In this document: positions 1 through 10,563 of the stretch, piece after piece
Layout of the letters: each line of letters starts with the position of its first letter
Numbering within the stretch: the stretch's first letter is position 1
Assembly (NCBI GenBank): GCA_019400425.1
Contig: JAFREE010000070.1
Span: 58,450-122,449 of the forward strand
DNA length: 64,000 bases
Reading direction: 5' to 3'
DNA from: Hymenochaete sp. R1
Lineage: Eukaryota; Basidiomycota; Agaricomycetes; Hymenochaetales; Hymenochaetaceae
Position numbers and translations under genes: made by a program
The notes under the pieces: model-generated
What the model was told of the DNA's origin: nothing
The model's database searches: none
The model's input: the letters and a program-made list of their open reading frames with translations, nothing else

Positions 1-902
1 TTTCCGATAAACGCCGAGAGGCGCGCGATATAATCTTGAAGATCGTCAAATCCCGTTCAATTCGTAGGAAATCACAAATTAAGAAGAGGAAAGGGTTGAT
101 GGAGGGTGTCAAGAAAGAGCTTGATCGATTAAAGGAGATGGTTACGGAGGAAGAAGCACGAGTACAGGCGAAAGCGGCAGAGCTAGAAGAAAAGGAGAAG
201 ACGCCTGGACTTACCAGGCAGCAGCTTTCTCCGTTCGGGCGTAGTCGACGTAAAGCTGAGAGGAAACTTGCTTCGACGATAGACCAATGTTCTGAGCTCG
301 AGATGATTTACCGATTCTACGAAGACGACCTAAGGAGCACGGATACTGTCAGTAGTACACTCCGCCATTTACGCGATACCGTTCCCTCGACCCATCGTCT
401 CCGCCCGCTTGTTGACGACGATTGCTTGGACACGGGAGAGGCTGAGGTCACGGAAACGGATCCTCATCGAAGAATCGAAGCCGAGTACGAGAAGTACACC
501 AAGTTGAATCAGCTGTACTTGCGTGCACTAGCGTGTCACGTCCCCGAAGAGGCTGAGTTCACAGAGCATATCAAACGTTTCCGGTTCCTCACGGAGCTTC
601 TGAAGCGATATGTGAAGCGACGAGTCAGGAGGGCGAAGGACCTGGGCTCAGACATGTGGGATGCGGAAGTCAAGGTGTTGGGGGACAAAAGGTCCGTTCT
701 GAAGGCAGCTGTTAAGTCCCTCCCGGATCCCTTCGAAGGATTCGAGGCGTTCGAGAAGGAACATGATCGTCTCCTTGGCGAGGTGAAGACCAACTGGATT
801 TGGGGAGAACTTACTTTCATCGACATCGAATTTGATGAGGTGCAGGATAGGCTTGGTAAGATTAAACAGATGAAGGCTGTGTTCTTCCTGGACCAGGAGT
901 AG
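1..902 (+). CDS. Coiled-coil protein, 5' end outside the window (tandem paralogue 1)
   Basis: The reading frame is open from base 3 and ends at the TAG at 900-902, so the start codon lies upstream of the window. The TTG at 36 is not a start, because the codons before it align with the next gene (both read R-E-x-R-D just before the shared region). The visible 300 residues are charged (Lys/Glu/Arg-rich) and look alpha-helical or coiled-coil, with no membrane segment or catalytic motif. The protein aligns along its length with the gene at 1209-2375: shared landmarks are RKGLxE-V-ELxRL, LR-TVP-THxLxxLxxxDCL, a DMWxxEVxVL-type helix start and SxPDP. Both genes have one uninterrupted coding exon in view and the same orientation, so they are probably a tandem duplication. 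No known domain was recognised. The function is unknown. Confidence 0.75.
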   Translation, partial: SDKRREARDIILKIVKSRSIRRKSQIKKRKGLMEGVKKELDRLKEMVTEEEARVQAKAAELEEKEKTPGLTRQQLSPFGRSRRKAERKLASTIDQCSELEMIYRFYEDDLRSTDTVSSTLRHLRDTVPSTHRLRPLVDDDCLDTGEAEVTETDPHRRIEAEYEKYTKLNQLYLRALACHVPEEAEFTEHIKRFRFLTELLKRYVKRRVRRAKDLGSDMWDAEVKVLGDKRSVLKAAVKSLPDPFEGFEAFEKEHDRLLGEVKTNWIWGELTFIDIEFDEVQDRLGKIKQMKAVFFLDQE

Positions 903-1077
903 TACTTCCAAACCCGTATAGATTTACTTTAACCGAAATACATTCATTAGATATAATTGAAAGTTTGATATGCATGGGGCCTTTTCTTTATATTCGCCTA
1001 CAGAGATACTGGTACTATTGGTATGCGGACCAGCTTGAACGTTCGTTGCAAAGCTAATCGTCCGACGCAAAATGCCT

Positions 1078-1085
1078 TTATAAAC
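1078..1085 (+). promoter_or_regulatory. Probable TATA box of the second coiled-coil gene
   Basis: TTATAAAC lies about 125 bases before the ATG at 1209, a normal distance in a fungal gene with a 5' UTR of about 95 nt. The rest of the 903-1208 spacer is AT-rich and holds nothing else that could be supported. Confidence 0.4.
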
Positions 1086-1208
1086 GCATGGACGTAGCTA
1101 TCTTGTGTGAAGCCCCCATTCCTTTTTGCTTCCTTCTTGTCTCTCCATCATTGCGTTCACCGAAGCCCATCCATTTCAGCGCAACACATTACATCTCGCT
1201 CTTCGAAC

Positions 1209-2375
1209 ATGCCACGCCCTAAACGCAAGCAGAGCTCTCCCGGGCCTGAGCCCGATCGCGGCAGTGGCAGCTCCTCCAAGAAGTCCCGCTCGCGGAAAGA
1301 AATGAGAGAGTACCCCAAGAAACTTATCGCTGCCGCACGGGAACCTTTACCGGAAGGAGAGACAGAAACCAGTGACGACGCGACCTTCCTGGAACTCGTA
1401 CGGCGTGTAGAGCCGTTCCTCGAGGTCACCGATATCAAAGAGAAGGACAACCTGGTCGTCCTCGAGAGGTTTTATAATCTTGTGAAAGGCTTCGAGGACT
1501 TTATGAGCGCCGCGAAGCCGCTTTCTGGGCTCTCGGCCTCGCGCAGAGAATCGCGCGATGAGCTTGTGAAGATTTGCACGGAGCGCCGGACGCAAAGGAG
1601 GACAGACTTCAGGAAACGCAAAGGATTGAAAGAGGACGTCGAAAGGGAGCTCGCTCGATTGGGAGAAGAGATCGAAGAGAAGACCACGGCGATGTTCCAG
1701 TGGCAGGACGACACTGGACTCGATGAGTGGACGGAGAGGTCAGAAACGCTCGCTAAGCTGGTGGATGACCGATCCACGCTCGAGGAAAGGATTGGATTCT
1801 TCACTAAAGGCACAAGGATGGATACCTCCGTGATTGAGAGGTTGCGGAAGACTGTTCCCCAGACGCATCCTCTCCACCGTCTCCTCCACGCCGACTGCTT
1901 AGCGCATAACCGCACTACGATCGAAGATCCTCGCGAAAGAGTCGAGGCAAAGTACAAGAGGTATACTGAGTTGAGGGAGCTCAGTGTGGAAGCGAGTAAG
2001 ATTCCTGAAAACGCTGGTCTCATGGAAGAGATCAGATCTTTCATATTTTACGTGTGTTCATTGAGTCGCCAGATAAAGAGCCGCACTCTGCATTCAGAGG
2101 GCGTCCAAGTCGACATGTGGAAGGAGGAGCTCGACGTTCTCGAGAAAAGAAAGGCAGCTCTGGAGGATGCCAACGCTTCTTTCCCGGATCCACGAGCTGA
2201 TTTTGCGGCTCCAGCGGCGCAGGTGAAGCTGGACTGGGACTGGAAAGGAGAGTTTAGCTCGATCGATGATGCGCTTGAAAAGACCAAGGAACGGATACGT
2301 GAGATAGAGAGCATGAATTCTGGCTTTCTCGCTCTCCCGCATGAGGGAACGCGTAAAGGCAAGGGTCCAGCGTAA
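1209..2375 (+). CDS. Coiled-coil protein (tandem paralogue 2), 388 aa
   Basis: Single-exon gene. The ATG at 1209 is preferred because the in-frame codons before it (from a GTG at 1107) encode a low-complexity stretch that reads like 5' UTR, and a TATA-like element sits at 1078. The N-terminus (MPRPKRKQ, then SSKKSRSRKE) is basic and resembles a nuclear localisation signal. From about residue 60 onward the chain is helical and highly charged, predicted coiled coil, ending in a KGKGPA tail. The C-terminal two thirds align with the truncated gene at 1-902, showing recent or maintained tandem duplication. No enzymatic motif, zinc finger or membrane segment was seen. A nuclear structural or regulatory role is possible but is only inferred from the basic N-terminus. 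Confidence 0.75.
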   Translation: MPRPKRKQSSPGPEPDRGSGSSSKKSRSRKEMREYPKKLIAAAREPLPEGETETSDDATFLELVRRVEPFLEVTDIKEKDNLVVLERFYNLVKGFEDFMSAAKPLSGLSASRRESRDELVKICTERRTQRRTDFRKRKGLKEDVERELARLGEEIEEKTTAMFQWQDDTGLDEWTERSETLAKLVDDRSTLEERIGFFTKGTRMDTSVIERLRKTVPQTHPLHRLLHADCLAHNRTTIEDPRERVEAKYKRYTELRELSVEASKIPENAGLMEEIRSFIFYVCSLSRQIKSRTLHSEGVQVDMWKEELDVLEKRKAALEDANASFPDPRADFAAPAAQVKLDWDWKGEFSSIDDALEKTKERIREIESMNSGFLALPHEGTRKGKGPA

Positions 2376-2989
2376 GATTTGATATTTTCTAAGCCAACTC
2401 CGTGTAGACAGGCGCACTACTTGCATAGATCTAAGATCAAAGAAATGTTGTCCGAGTCTTTCCAATATGGATTTAGATTCCATTACTGTTCGACTTTGAA
2501 TGTTGTGCTTTGCTCGTCATAATGTTGGTCATGGTAAGGTCAAAGATGAAGAGTAGCTAGAAAGGAAAGGAAGAATATCGGCAACTCTATCCTTGATTGA
2601 GTCAGATGATTTTTTGCAACGCCAGATTCTGGGATTAGGATTACATGGACCAAAAAACTTCAAGCTGGGGTCGTGTAGCTTTCGACGAAAGAGAGCTTAG
2701 AGAGGGAGAGAAAGAATTTAAGAAATTTAAAGCAGACGATGGGCGTCGATAGCGTCGATGGCTTGGCTTGCCTCCGTCACGTGTTTTCAAACGAGCTGGC
2801 TTTACTTAGAACTCCGGGATTACCCGAAGTTGAAATTGAAATCGGATGATTGGTTGAATGACATCATAAGATCGGCGCTATCTTTCTTTGGTTTTGCACT
2901 CGTTCATCTTTCGATTCTTCAACTTCAATCTCGTTCTCGCCTTTCACTTCCAAGCACAGATCAACACGCACCGTTTTATAGTGTCCATC
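2376..2989. other. Intergenic spacer, no gene seen
   Basis: 3' flank of the coiled-coil gene and 5' flank of the small mitochondrial-type gene. An AAAGAATTTAAG-type AT-rich stretch near 2710 and pyrimidine-rich sequence from 2880 are consistent with promoter and 5' UTR. No start codon here opens a convincing frame. Confidence 0.4.
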
Positions 2990-3535
2990 ATGCATTCCCG
3001 CATTCTCTCAACAGCTCGAGCCATGGTTGCTAGCAGACCACTGGTGTCCGCATCTCAGCGAAGTACGCCCCTTTCAGTCCTTTCTCACACGGTCCATGTT
3101 GACTCAATTGCTGCAAACACAGCCCAAGTACCCATCCTACCTTCATCAAGGGCGCATGCACGCCCCATGCACACCTCCAACCCCCTCCAAGCCTCCCAGA
3201 ATCACACCGCCGATTCATACTTCAAAGACGTAGACGAGAACCCGCCCTCGTCCTCCAAGACGCACCAAGTCGCCGGCACGGACGGCCAGCTCGACTCAAA
3301 CGGCGCAGGCGCGATGCACCGCCCAAACGAGCAGTACGCGGACCCGACGAAGGAGTATGCGACTGTGAGTCGGGAGGAGCCGTATGAACCGCCGGTGGAG
3401 GAGGGGAATGGGGAGAAGCCGGAGCAAAAGGCGCAGAAGTTGAGGTATGGGGGTACGAGCAGGGATGCGGAGAGGGATGCGCCGAAGTGGGGTGAAGGGC
3501 CGGACGCGGGGGATGCTGGTGGGCGGAAACCTTGA
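2990..3535 (+). CDS. Small protein with probable mitochondrial targeting sequence, 181 aa
   Basis: The frame opens at the ATG at 2990 (context CCATCATGC) and ends at TGA 3533-3535 in one exon. In-frame codons upstream start only at a TTG and are treated as 5' UTR. The first 60 or so residues are rich in Ser, Arg, Ala and Thr with almost no acidic residues (MHSRILSTARAMVASRPL), the typical look of a cleavable mitochondrial presequence. The remainder is strongly hydrophilic and probably disordered, with Pro/Glu/Gly-rich segments, a KLRYGG motif and a DAGDAGGRKP end. No known domain was recognised. The product is probably a small mitochondrial or stress-related protein, but that is inference from composition alone. 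Confidence 0.6.
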   Translation: MHSRILSTARAMVASRPLVSASQRSTPLSVLSHTVHVDSIAANTAQVPILPSSRAHARPMHTSNPLQASQNHTADSYFKDVDENPPSSSKTHQVAGTDGQLDSNGAGAMHRPNEQYADPTKEYATVSREEPYEPPVEEGNGEKPEQKAQKLRYGGTSRDAERDAPKWGEGPDAGDAGGRKP

Positions 3536-4651
3536 ACGACGGCGGATTTCTGGGTGTTTGAAAGAAAGAGGGCGAGCTGAGATGTTGAACTCGAAGGGTT
3601 TACTTATTTCTTGGTGATTGAAATTGCAGAATCAGAATCAAACGTGTCCTTGTGAATATTGGGCCTGCTCCTGCGCAGCATGTCCGTTCCTCGGCGCATT
3701 AATGTTGAGCGAATCATGTTTTAAGATGACTGCGAGGCTAAACACTGTTGGACATTGGCGAATGTTCCTTAACTTTCAGGTTGTAACTTCCGTGTAATAC
3801 AAATATTTCTTCTTCCTGAATGCCGGCCTCGTTATTGAAGCCATCGAGCGGTAAGACTCAGAGCGCTGTTGGAAGAAAAAGTTGGCCGCGAGTGGGCGAA
3901 ATGCCAAAGAAGCTGATGTAATTTGGCATACATAATACTTATTCGTTGCTCACCTTCTTTCTCTTGAACGCCATCGCCATGTTTCTTTTTTCTGCTTTGA
4001 AGCCGCGCTTCAAGTCGTGTAATTCATCATCGTACCTATCAATTTCTGTGCCCCTCAATCCGAAAGATATCCAATGGGTGTCGTTGCCGAAGCTCAATAG
4101 CAAGCCTTCAAGCCAAAGTAACGCGCCTCGTACCCAAGGTACGAAAGTCCTCAACCACTACTGTGACTACAGTGCCCACGACTTTTATTGCTGCTCCCAC
4201 AGGTCGTTCACTGGCACGGGGACGAGGGTAAACTGTTTAGCCCTCGTTGCCTCTTATTTGCTAAAATTGCTATTAAGTCAATGACTGTCCTCCGCGCAGC
4301 TTTATGAATGAGGTTCAAGTCTAAATCTTCACCCTCATTGCTGATATTTTCGGCCAATATCCTTCAACCCGTTGTCTTGTACTCTATTTGAAACATGCAT
4401 GCCAGTGTAAAACACGGATGAACTCTATCCCAAACAAACACGCGTACGTAGCAACACCCTAACATAACGTCACGCCAATAAATACAATCCGAGCAAATGT
4501 CAACTTTGTGACAAAATCTTCTCAAAAATAAAATGACTGAAGGCGCAGAATAAGGGAGACCATAATGAGTAAACACTTGCGATTTCTGGAAACTCGGAAC
4601 TCGGCACGTTCGAAAAGCCTTTCGCCAGTCTACGTGCCTCTTGAGAGCGCC
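3536..4651. other. Intergenic region, no supported gene
   Basis: This contains the 3' flank of the small mitochondrial-type gene and the downstream flank of DUF6533-like copy A. An open frame at 3946-4284 has no start context, no splice neighbours and no family resemblance, so it is not annotated. Confidence 0.4.
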
Positions 4652-6408
4652 TTAGACTTCCTCCAGGGTGACAGTGATCGACGGTCCCGTCAGGGTACCA
4701 TGATTGCCAGCCGTTTCGTTTCCGATGGACTGCGAGCCACTTCTGTCAAAGATCTCTCGTTCAACAATCCGTTAAAAAAGAGTTGCGTGCACTCACTGAT
4801 TGATTTCATGGATGGGGTTGGGTTCGTCGAAATGAATACTGCTGATGGTAGAGTTTGGATGCGAGCCGACGTTCGTCCCTTCATTCACCCCGGCTTCTCC
4901 CGCCTCTTTGAGATTGAAGAACATTCGGCTGCCGAGGATGCAGAGGAGCGTAGGGTTTCCTACGGCGGCCAACAGACTCTGTACTGCAAAAACTGTTCTT
5001 GTGTCCACGTCGCTTGAAATTTCGAAAGCCGAGCTTATTATAACTCTTTTTTCCCAATATTAGATCAATGTGGTGAAGTTAGAGGGGAGACACTAACGCA
5101 GAAAAATACATAATCTGGTCCGTTATGAGAACCTTGACGAGCCGTGACCCGTGGTATGTATTCAGACGCCAATATTCGACAGCTTTGATAAGGGCCAGGA
5201 CCAAGAGTAGCAGGCCATATGCGAGAGGAATACCCCTATACAAAAGGTGAATAATGTAGTACTGATGGTTGCCAAAGCTTTTGACAGACCAATCAGGACT
5301 ATAAATAACTTGGCGGGGTGCATTTGTACTAGCGCAAGCAGTGACATCCTTTGCGAGACCGACAACGACAACTATAGTCGATCAGCGGTATAGTGATACA
5401 CACAGAAGGAAACCAACTTACTTCCCTCATACAAGACACTGTAAACCATCATTACCATTTTTACAATGGCTTCAAGGCCTACCAAAGTATAAAGAACGAT
5501 CGAAATCTTCTTCTCTGCTTCTCTATGACCGAGTGTTCAAAAGCGAAAAGACAGGCACACGCACCTTTATGGTACAAAGCCAACACCCTAACGGTCAGAA
5601 TGTCTACCCAAATTGGTTAAGGCACTACAGTGGCATAATCTAAACTCTTACAGTCGATAGTGATGATGGTGATCCAGTCTAAAATTATTGTCAATGCGTA
5701 GACAGAAACAGTTTGTTTTCACTCACATGATACGTCAGGCAGCCAAGCGTACAAGTTACCTACAGCATACATGTGATTCTTGCCATGGAGCATGCAACGC
5801 TAAAGGACATACATCTATGGTCGATAAGTTCGCTTCAATTGCGTTGAGGTGTGGATCACATACTCAAATAAAGTTACATTGAAGGAGTCGTCTGTATATT
5901 CCATAAACCTCGTTTATGAATCTTTGAGTGGATTTGACGTACCCATCATTGCCATTATCGCCCCGACAATGCCAATATAGCGGTTCTGCATCATTCTCAG
6001 TATGGAATAAAGGGGCATATCGTCACATCACTCACCAAAAAATAAGCCACCTTGGTGATGCTGAAAGGGGCAGACTGTTGCAAGCCTTGTTAGTTTATTC
6101 AGGTCAACAAGGATTCTCAAGGCATACCCAGAAATATTTGACCTAATCAAATGTAGCGATTAGTAAAGATTGGTAGAAAGCTGCATGAAGGTCTTCACAT
6201 ACTTCTTTGTCCAAGGTGCATACTAAAGTACATTAGAGGAGCGAGCTACTAGAGAAAGAGAATACTCACATGAATCATAAATTAGCGCAGATGCTACTAC
6301 AGCGTATAAGTAACCCAAGATGATAGATTCCTTTACCCAATCATACAACTCGTCTGGGGGTATGTATCCGGCAACGTCTCGAGGCGCAATGGTGGTATTG
6401 GACAGCAT
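4652..6408 (-). CDS. DUF6533-like multi-pass membrane protein, copy A
   Basis: Multi-exon gene read from the ATG at 6408 to a TAA at 4652-4654. Exon 1 encodes a DUF6533-type start: PPDE...W, then GYLYAVVASALIYDS, followed by a tiny exon reading CTLDKE with a GTATGT donor. Later exons carry the family landmarks D-L-T-R-V-LALYHK (near 5610-5560), WGIPLAYGLLLL and KAVEYWR (near 5230-5160), and GNPTLLCILGSRMFFNLKEAGEAG (4990-4900). An apparent stop after ...INQ (4793) is better read as CA plus a GTGAGT donor. The last exon ends ...LEEV, matching the ends of copies B and C. No enzymatic motif is visible. Agaricomycete DUF6533 proteins are predicted seven-helix membrane proteins of unknown function. 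The gene appears intact, although not every intermediate exon was resolved. Confidence 0.7.
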
Positions 6409-6445
6409 GGTGAATGAGGAGTGAACATAGTTTCGGCAGCGGCGG

Positions 6446-6453
6446 ATTTTATA
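6446..6453 (-). promoter_or_regulatory. TATA box of DUF6533-like copy A
   Basis: On the minus strand this reads TATAAAAT, 38 nt before the ATG at 6408. Copies B, C and D also have strong TATA elements (35-79 nt before their ATGs), suggesting that these genes are sharply regulated. Confidence 0.5.
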
Positions 6454-7390
6454 GTGCTATGACCATTCCTATCAACGTATACCGGCTCAATCGTCAGTGC
6501 CTTGTGAGCTGTATTCACAGTTGACGGAAAAGAATGATGAGCTGAGACCAAGGATACCGATGAAGATGCGACAAACCACCTGCATAGCGTCAAAGTTGAT
6601 TGTCGCATTGTTCCATATCGTAGTACGAGCTCAGCTTTCTGGTCGAATCCTTAGACGCGAATGCGGCTACCAGACAGCGATGCTCAACAAGAACCTCCTG
6701 CCAGTGTGTCACACTGAATGGGGGGCCATGTGGTAGAAGCAGACGAGCTCTCGAATGAGATATGGATAGGCCCTGTCGGATGAGATGAGTCTATATAGCG
6801 CAATAATCAGGTTGACATGGACATTAGATGAGGGAAGTACCAATATTGAACAAGGGCTTACTTGTATCCATTCTTTTCTACGAACATCGCTTCCTACCGC
6901 ATTGGCAATCACCAGGTATTGAACAGATGGTCAAGACGGTTGTCGACCAAACTATCATCGCTCGTATCCTCGGATCCATCCTATGTGTTTCCCATCTCCT
7001 CACCGTCACTTTTGATATGCTTGCCAGTGGACAAGTCACATATATCTCAGCCCCGCTGATGCTCTTGGTTCGGTTGTTTCGAAAGAAATAGATCTCGGTG
7101 ACTGGTGACACCGCCACTGACACGGATGCTTTGTGTAGAGGCAAAGTCGGATTGGTATGGAGTTTCTCCAGGGAAGTAATGATAAGTTATATCCATGCAA
7201 CGAGGCGTAAACTGATGATGACATGACGATGAGCATGGACGGGCGTTGAGATAGCATATCGATACGCCATGAGAGGAAGTCGCAAAGTTGTTGGACTCAC
7301 TCACTTGGACATTGACCGAAAGAGTCTTGATCGACGCACGCGGCGACCTCGATGACGTCAGGCAACGTTAGTAATGTGAGGAACGCGGCG
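6454..7390. other. Spacer between copy A and the alpha/beta hydrolase, no supported gene
   Basis: Several overlapping frames on the minus strand (7500-6700) include a hydrophobic stretch (FYLYFTCAAFLTLLTLPDV) followed by a GTGAGT donor. However, no continuous spliced frame could be built through this region, and no family signature was convincing. It may hold decayed sequence. Confidence 0.3.
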
Positions 7391-7408
7391 CACGTGAAAT
7401 ATAAATAG
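7353..7408 (+). promoter_or_regulatory. Promoter of the alpha/beta hydrolase gene: CRE-like site, E-box, TATA box
   Basis: A perfect palindromic TGACGTCA (7353-7360, a bZIP/CRE core), a CACGTG E-box (7391-7396) and TATAAATAG (7400-7408) occur in order upstream of the ATG at 7585. The spacing suits a transcription start near 7430-7440 and a 5' UTR of about 150 nt. Binding by a bZIP factor is inferred from the motif only. Confidence 0.4.
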
Positions 7409-7584
7409 AAAGTCACGCAACCGGATTCCGAAGGCTCGACTCGGCTGCCCACACGGAACGAGTTTCGAAACATTTCACTGGCACGCGTTCCTCCGTGGCA
7501 CATATCTCCTTTCCTCTTACCGCCATCGCGGAGCTTGACACGACACGAACAGCGTTGACGATAACCTCAACGCCAGCGATAGCG

Positions 7585-9124
7585 ATGACTTCGTCGACCT
7601 CAAATGCATCGCGCTACCTCTCCCTCTCCCTCATCGCCGTGCCCTCCTTCATCCTCCTCCTTCGTCTCCTTACAGCCTTCCCGCTTCCACCGGGTTCTGA
7701 ACCTCTCTCTGTACACACCTCTCTGGCGGCACTTCCCAAAGACTCGAGGTCATGGAAGGTGTATCCGGAGGACTACTTCGAGGGCGGGGATTATGTCGTG
7801 TTTCCGTTTGGAAAGGTGTGTGCCAGATACCTGAGCTCTCGAGCGTCCGGGATTGGACGGCTAATCAAACACGAATAGGTTCGGTATTGGCTCTTTGGAC
7901 CAGAAGATGGAGAGAAGGTCAGCCTTCAACCCTTTACATGTTTTTATCGGCGAGTTTGACGCATGGACTTTTTAGATCGTCCTCATCCACGGCCTATCCG
8001 TACCTTCGATCATCTGGAAAGACGTCGCGCCAGAGTTGGCTGCGCATGGTTTCCGCGTTCTTTTGTATGGTAAGTAACCGTTCGCAGGCTAGCTCATTCC
8101 AGTTTTCCTCATTCATGCGCTACGATGTTATAGATTTGTATGGGCGCGGTTACTCCGACGCGCCTGACATGCCTTACACGGCTGGTCTGTACACGACACA
8201 ACTCGCACTACTCATGCAACACGTAAAATGGGAGAAGGCACATATTGCCGCTCTTTCAATGGTAAGAATCGTTTGTTCAAGCGACTTTGTCCGAAATTGT
8301 GGAGGTAGGGGTGGCTCATATTATTTATTTATATACTTTAGGGAGGTGGAATTGCGACGTCATTTGCTGCGAACTTCCCGGAGCTTACGACAGGAAGAAT
8401 GGCTCTCATTGCTTCGACTGGACTTATGGAGGTATGTAACTATCGTTTTCGAAATTGAATTATGAGAGTGACTAAATGCGCCTTTGGGAATCCACTATTT
8501 CAAGTCTACTGACTTTTCTCGAACGAGCAAAGTCATGTCTTCTCCTATCGTTCAATACTTCTCAACGAGCACACCGGCTCGCGTGAGTTTGATTTCAATT
8601 TATGAAGTATCATTGATGCTGATTGTAGTGGATATAAAGCATTTATTGCAGTGGCTCGGAACGCAAGAGCCGTCCAAAAACCCCTTGCACGAGGCAAGTG
8701 AACCTATCATTGTTTCGATTATCTATCATAAACCCATACTCTATCTTAGATCGTTCAAATCCAATCTGCGTTTCTTCCCGGTTTCAACAACGCAGTCGCT
8801 TCGTCGTTGCGTCATGGCCCTCTCCGCGGTCTCCGCTCGTCCTTTATTTCCCTCGCAGAGCGTAATACCGACTTATTGCTCATCTGGGTGCGTTATTTGT
8901 TTTATCTTTTTATCCCGGGAACGCGTACTCAACAAACCACGATGAATCGTTTCGTGCGTGTGCAGGGGACGGACGACCGGACGGTCCCGTACAGCTACGC
9001 TGGGCGGATTCAAAAGTTGGTGCCGACATCGAAACTGGTAACAGTCGAGGGAGGACATCATGATTTGACCGTGTCGCACCCGGAGGCGGTCATCGATGCG
9101 CTTGTGAGTTTCTTTCGGAATTGA
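7585..9124 (+). CDS. Alpha/beta hydrolase fold protein with N-terminal membrane anchor, 332 aa
   Basis: Nine exons were traced: 7585-7815, 7879-7917, 7976-8069, 8134-8261, 8342-8431, 8505-8582, 8652-8693, 8750-8887 and 8966-9124. Together they give 999 nt and one continuous frame. The N-terminus carries one hydrophobic segment (about residues 12-30, SLSLIAVPSFILLLRLL), so the enzyme is probably membrane-anchored. The hydrolase core follows: oxyanion-strand motif IVLIHGLS, then DLYGRGYSDAP. The nucleophile elbow is A-L-S-M-G-G with Ser163, the acid is in GTDDRTVP (Asp283/284) and the histidine is in GGHHD (His311/312). The triad is complete, so the protein is likely an active hydrolase; substrate unknown. 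Intron 7 (8694-8749) has a GC donor (GCAAGT) instead of GT. It is unrelated to the tripeptidyl-aminopeptidase-like hydrolases nearby. Confidence 0.85.
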
Positions 9125-10563
9125 GAAGTGGAGACAGGCATAGGTGGGTGGAGTGAAGATGAAAATGACACAGAACGAGTAAGAAAATCGCTTGGATCGT
9201 CCCTCATCGTTCACACTGCCATCACAACTCAACCGTTTGTATCGCGAACATTTCACGCCTTCCTTTTCATTTCAAGCTCCATGGACACCTTTCCAAACCA
9301 ACCTTCCATATTTCTCCTCACACAACACACGGCGCGGCAAAAATGCGAAACCCACGACCTTCACCGGGCCTAAAGTTAATATCAACCAATTTCCCACCTC
9401 TCATCCTCCTCCCCCTCAATTTATGCACATCCTTTTATTATGGGTATGGTACGGTTCGGACTATAGCATTTGGTTTAGTTCTATGTTGTATTTCTTCTTC
9501 TTCTTTTCTTTTTCCCCCTTCTTACTCTTACTACTGGAACTGGAACTGGAAGATTGGTCCGTCCAAGGTCCCGGGGTTTTTTTACGTTGTTTCGTGTTCA
9601 TGATTTTTGGGGTTATTTTTATTTGATTGTCGATTGTGTTTTTTTAAGTCTTCTTTAAAGTTACAAGAGTTATGTACAAGTAGGAGGGTGGTAATTTTGG
9701 ATTCGAAAGGTGTAGCTGTTTGGGGATGATGGGTTTGTGTTGGACGGTTCGGATGGCCTCGAGCTTCTGTATTGTAAGCGTGTCTTTGCGTATCGTCGCG
9801 CGACTCTAGATCTGCTTCTCACCGTCATCTTGACCATGACCTCGTCCGCGACGCGACCATTTCAACATCCTCAACACGCTTGCATGAAGTTGCATCATGG
9901 CCTCTGGTCGTTCGGTCTGGTTGGTACGACATCAACACAACGTCAACACAAAGAGAGCCCTTCGTTCGTCTCATGCGCGGACTTCGAGAAGTTGCACCGT
10001 GACCACGTCTCTATAAATATTTTAAGCAGCCATTCACTCATATGAAATACGGACTCTGCCGGTTCATGAAGACATGCTCTGTGCGGGACTTCCGTCCGTT
10101 CGTCCGAGCGAGCGAGCGCTGAGAGTCGGATGCTAGTATCTTCCGAGTCCGGGTTTTGAAACCCCACTGGCATCCGCGCCTTGCAAGTTGCAACTCACCA
10201 CTGGCATGTCTTCACTCCCGACTCGGACGAGAAGCCGAGTCGATTTGTTCGAAGCGAGGACATCCGAGTCGAGGCGTTCGACTTCGAGCGTCGGATAGGT
10301 TCCCGACGTTGTGAGTTGTGCCAGTGGCCGGTTTCCGACTTGAATACGGTCACGGTGGCCAGTTGAAGCTGGTACTTGGTTTGGTTTGGTTTGGGCCTGG
10401 CTAGGATACCCTGGATACGGATACGGGAAGCTTCGTGATGATGCGGCGCCGTCCTAGACTCGGAGATGCTCTGGCTTAGGCGTTCGGGTTTGCTGGCATA
10501 TTGTCTTCGCCCATCGACCGTTATCATGCCTTTTACCTGGAGTAGTACGGCTCGGATGACGCG
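9125..10563. other. Gene-free stretch with a diverged dispersed repeat
   Basis: Pyrimidine-rich 3' flank of the alpha/beta hydrolase (T-rich runs near 9490-9530), then sequence with no supportable gene. The part at about 9795-9960 resembles about 19290-19415: both have TCGCGCGACTCT, a GCTTC-CACC-TCA-CTTGA-CATG block and later CATGG and ACACAAA-GAG. This suggests an old dispersed repeat. Confidence 0.3.

Noticed and set aside
3946..4284. Small plus-strand gene of 112 codons
   Set aside because: No support from start context, splice sites, composition or family resemblance.
6640..7500. Minus-strand gene related to DUF6534/DUF6533 upstream of the alpha/beta hydrolase
   Set aside because: A hydrophobic start and a donor are visible, but no spliced frame carries through and the resemblance is too weak to name.
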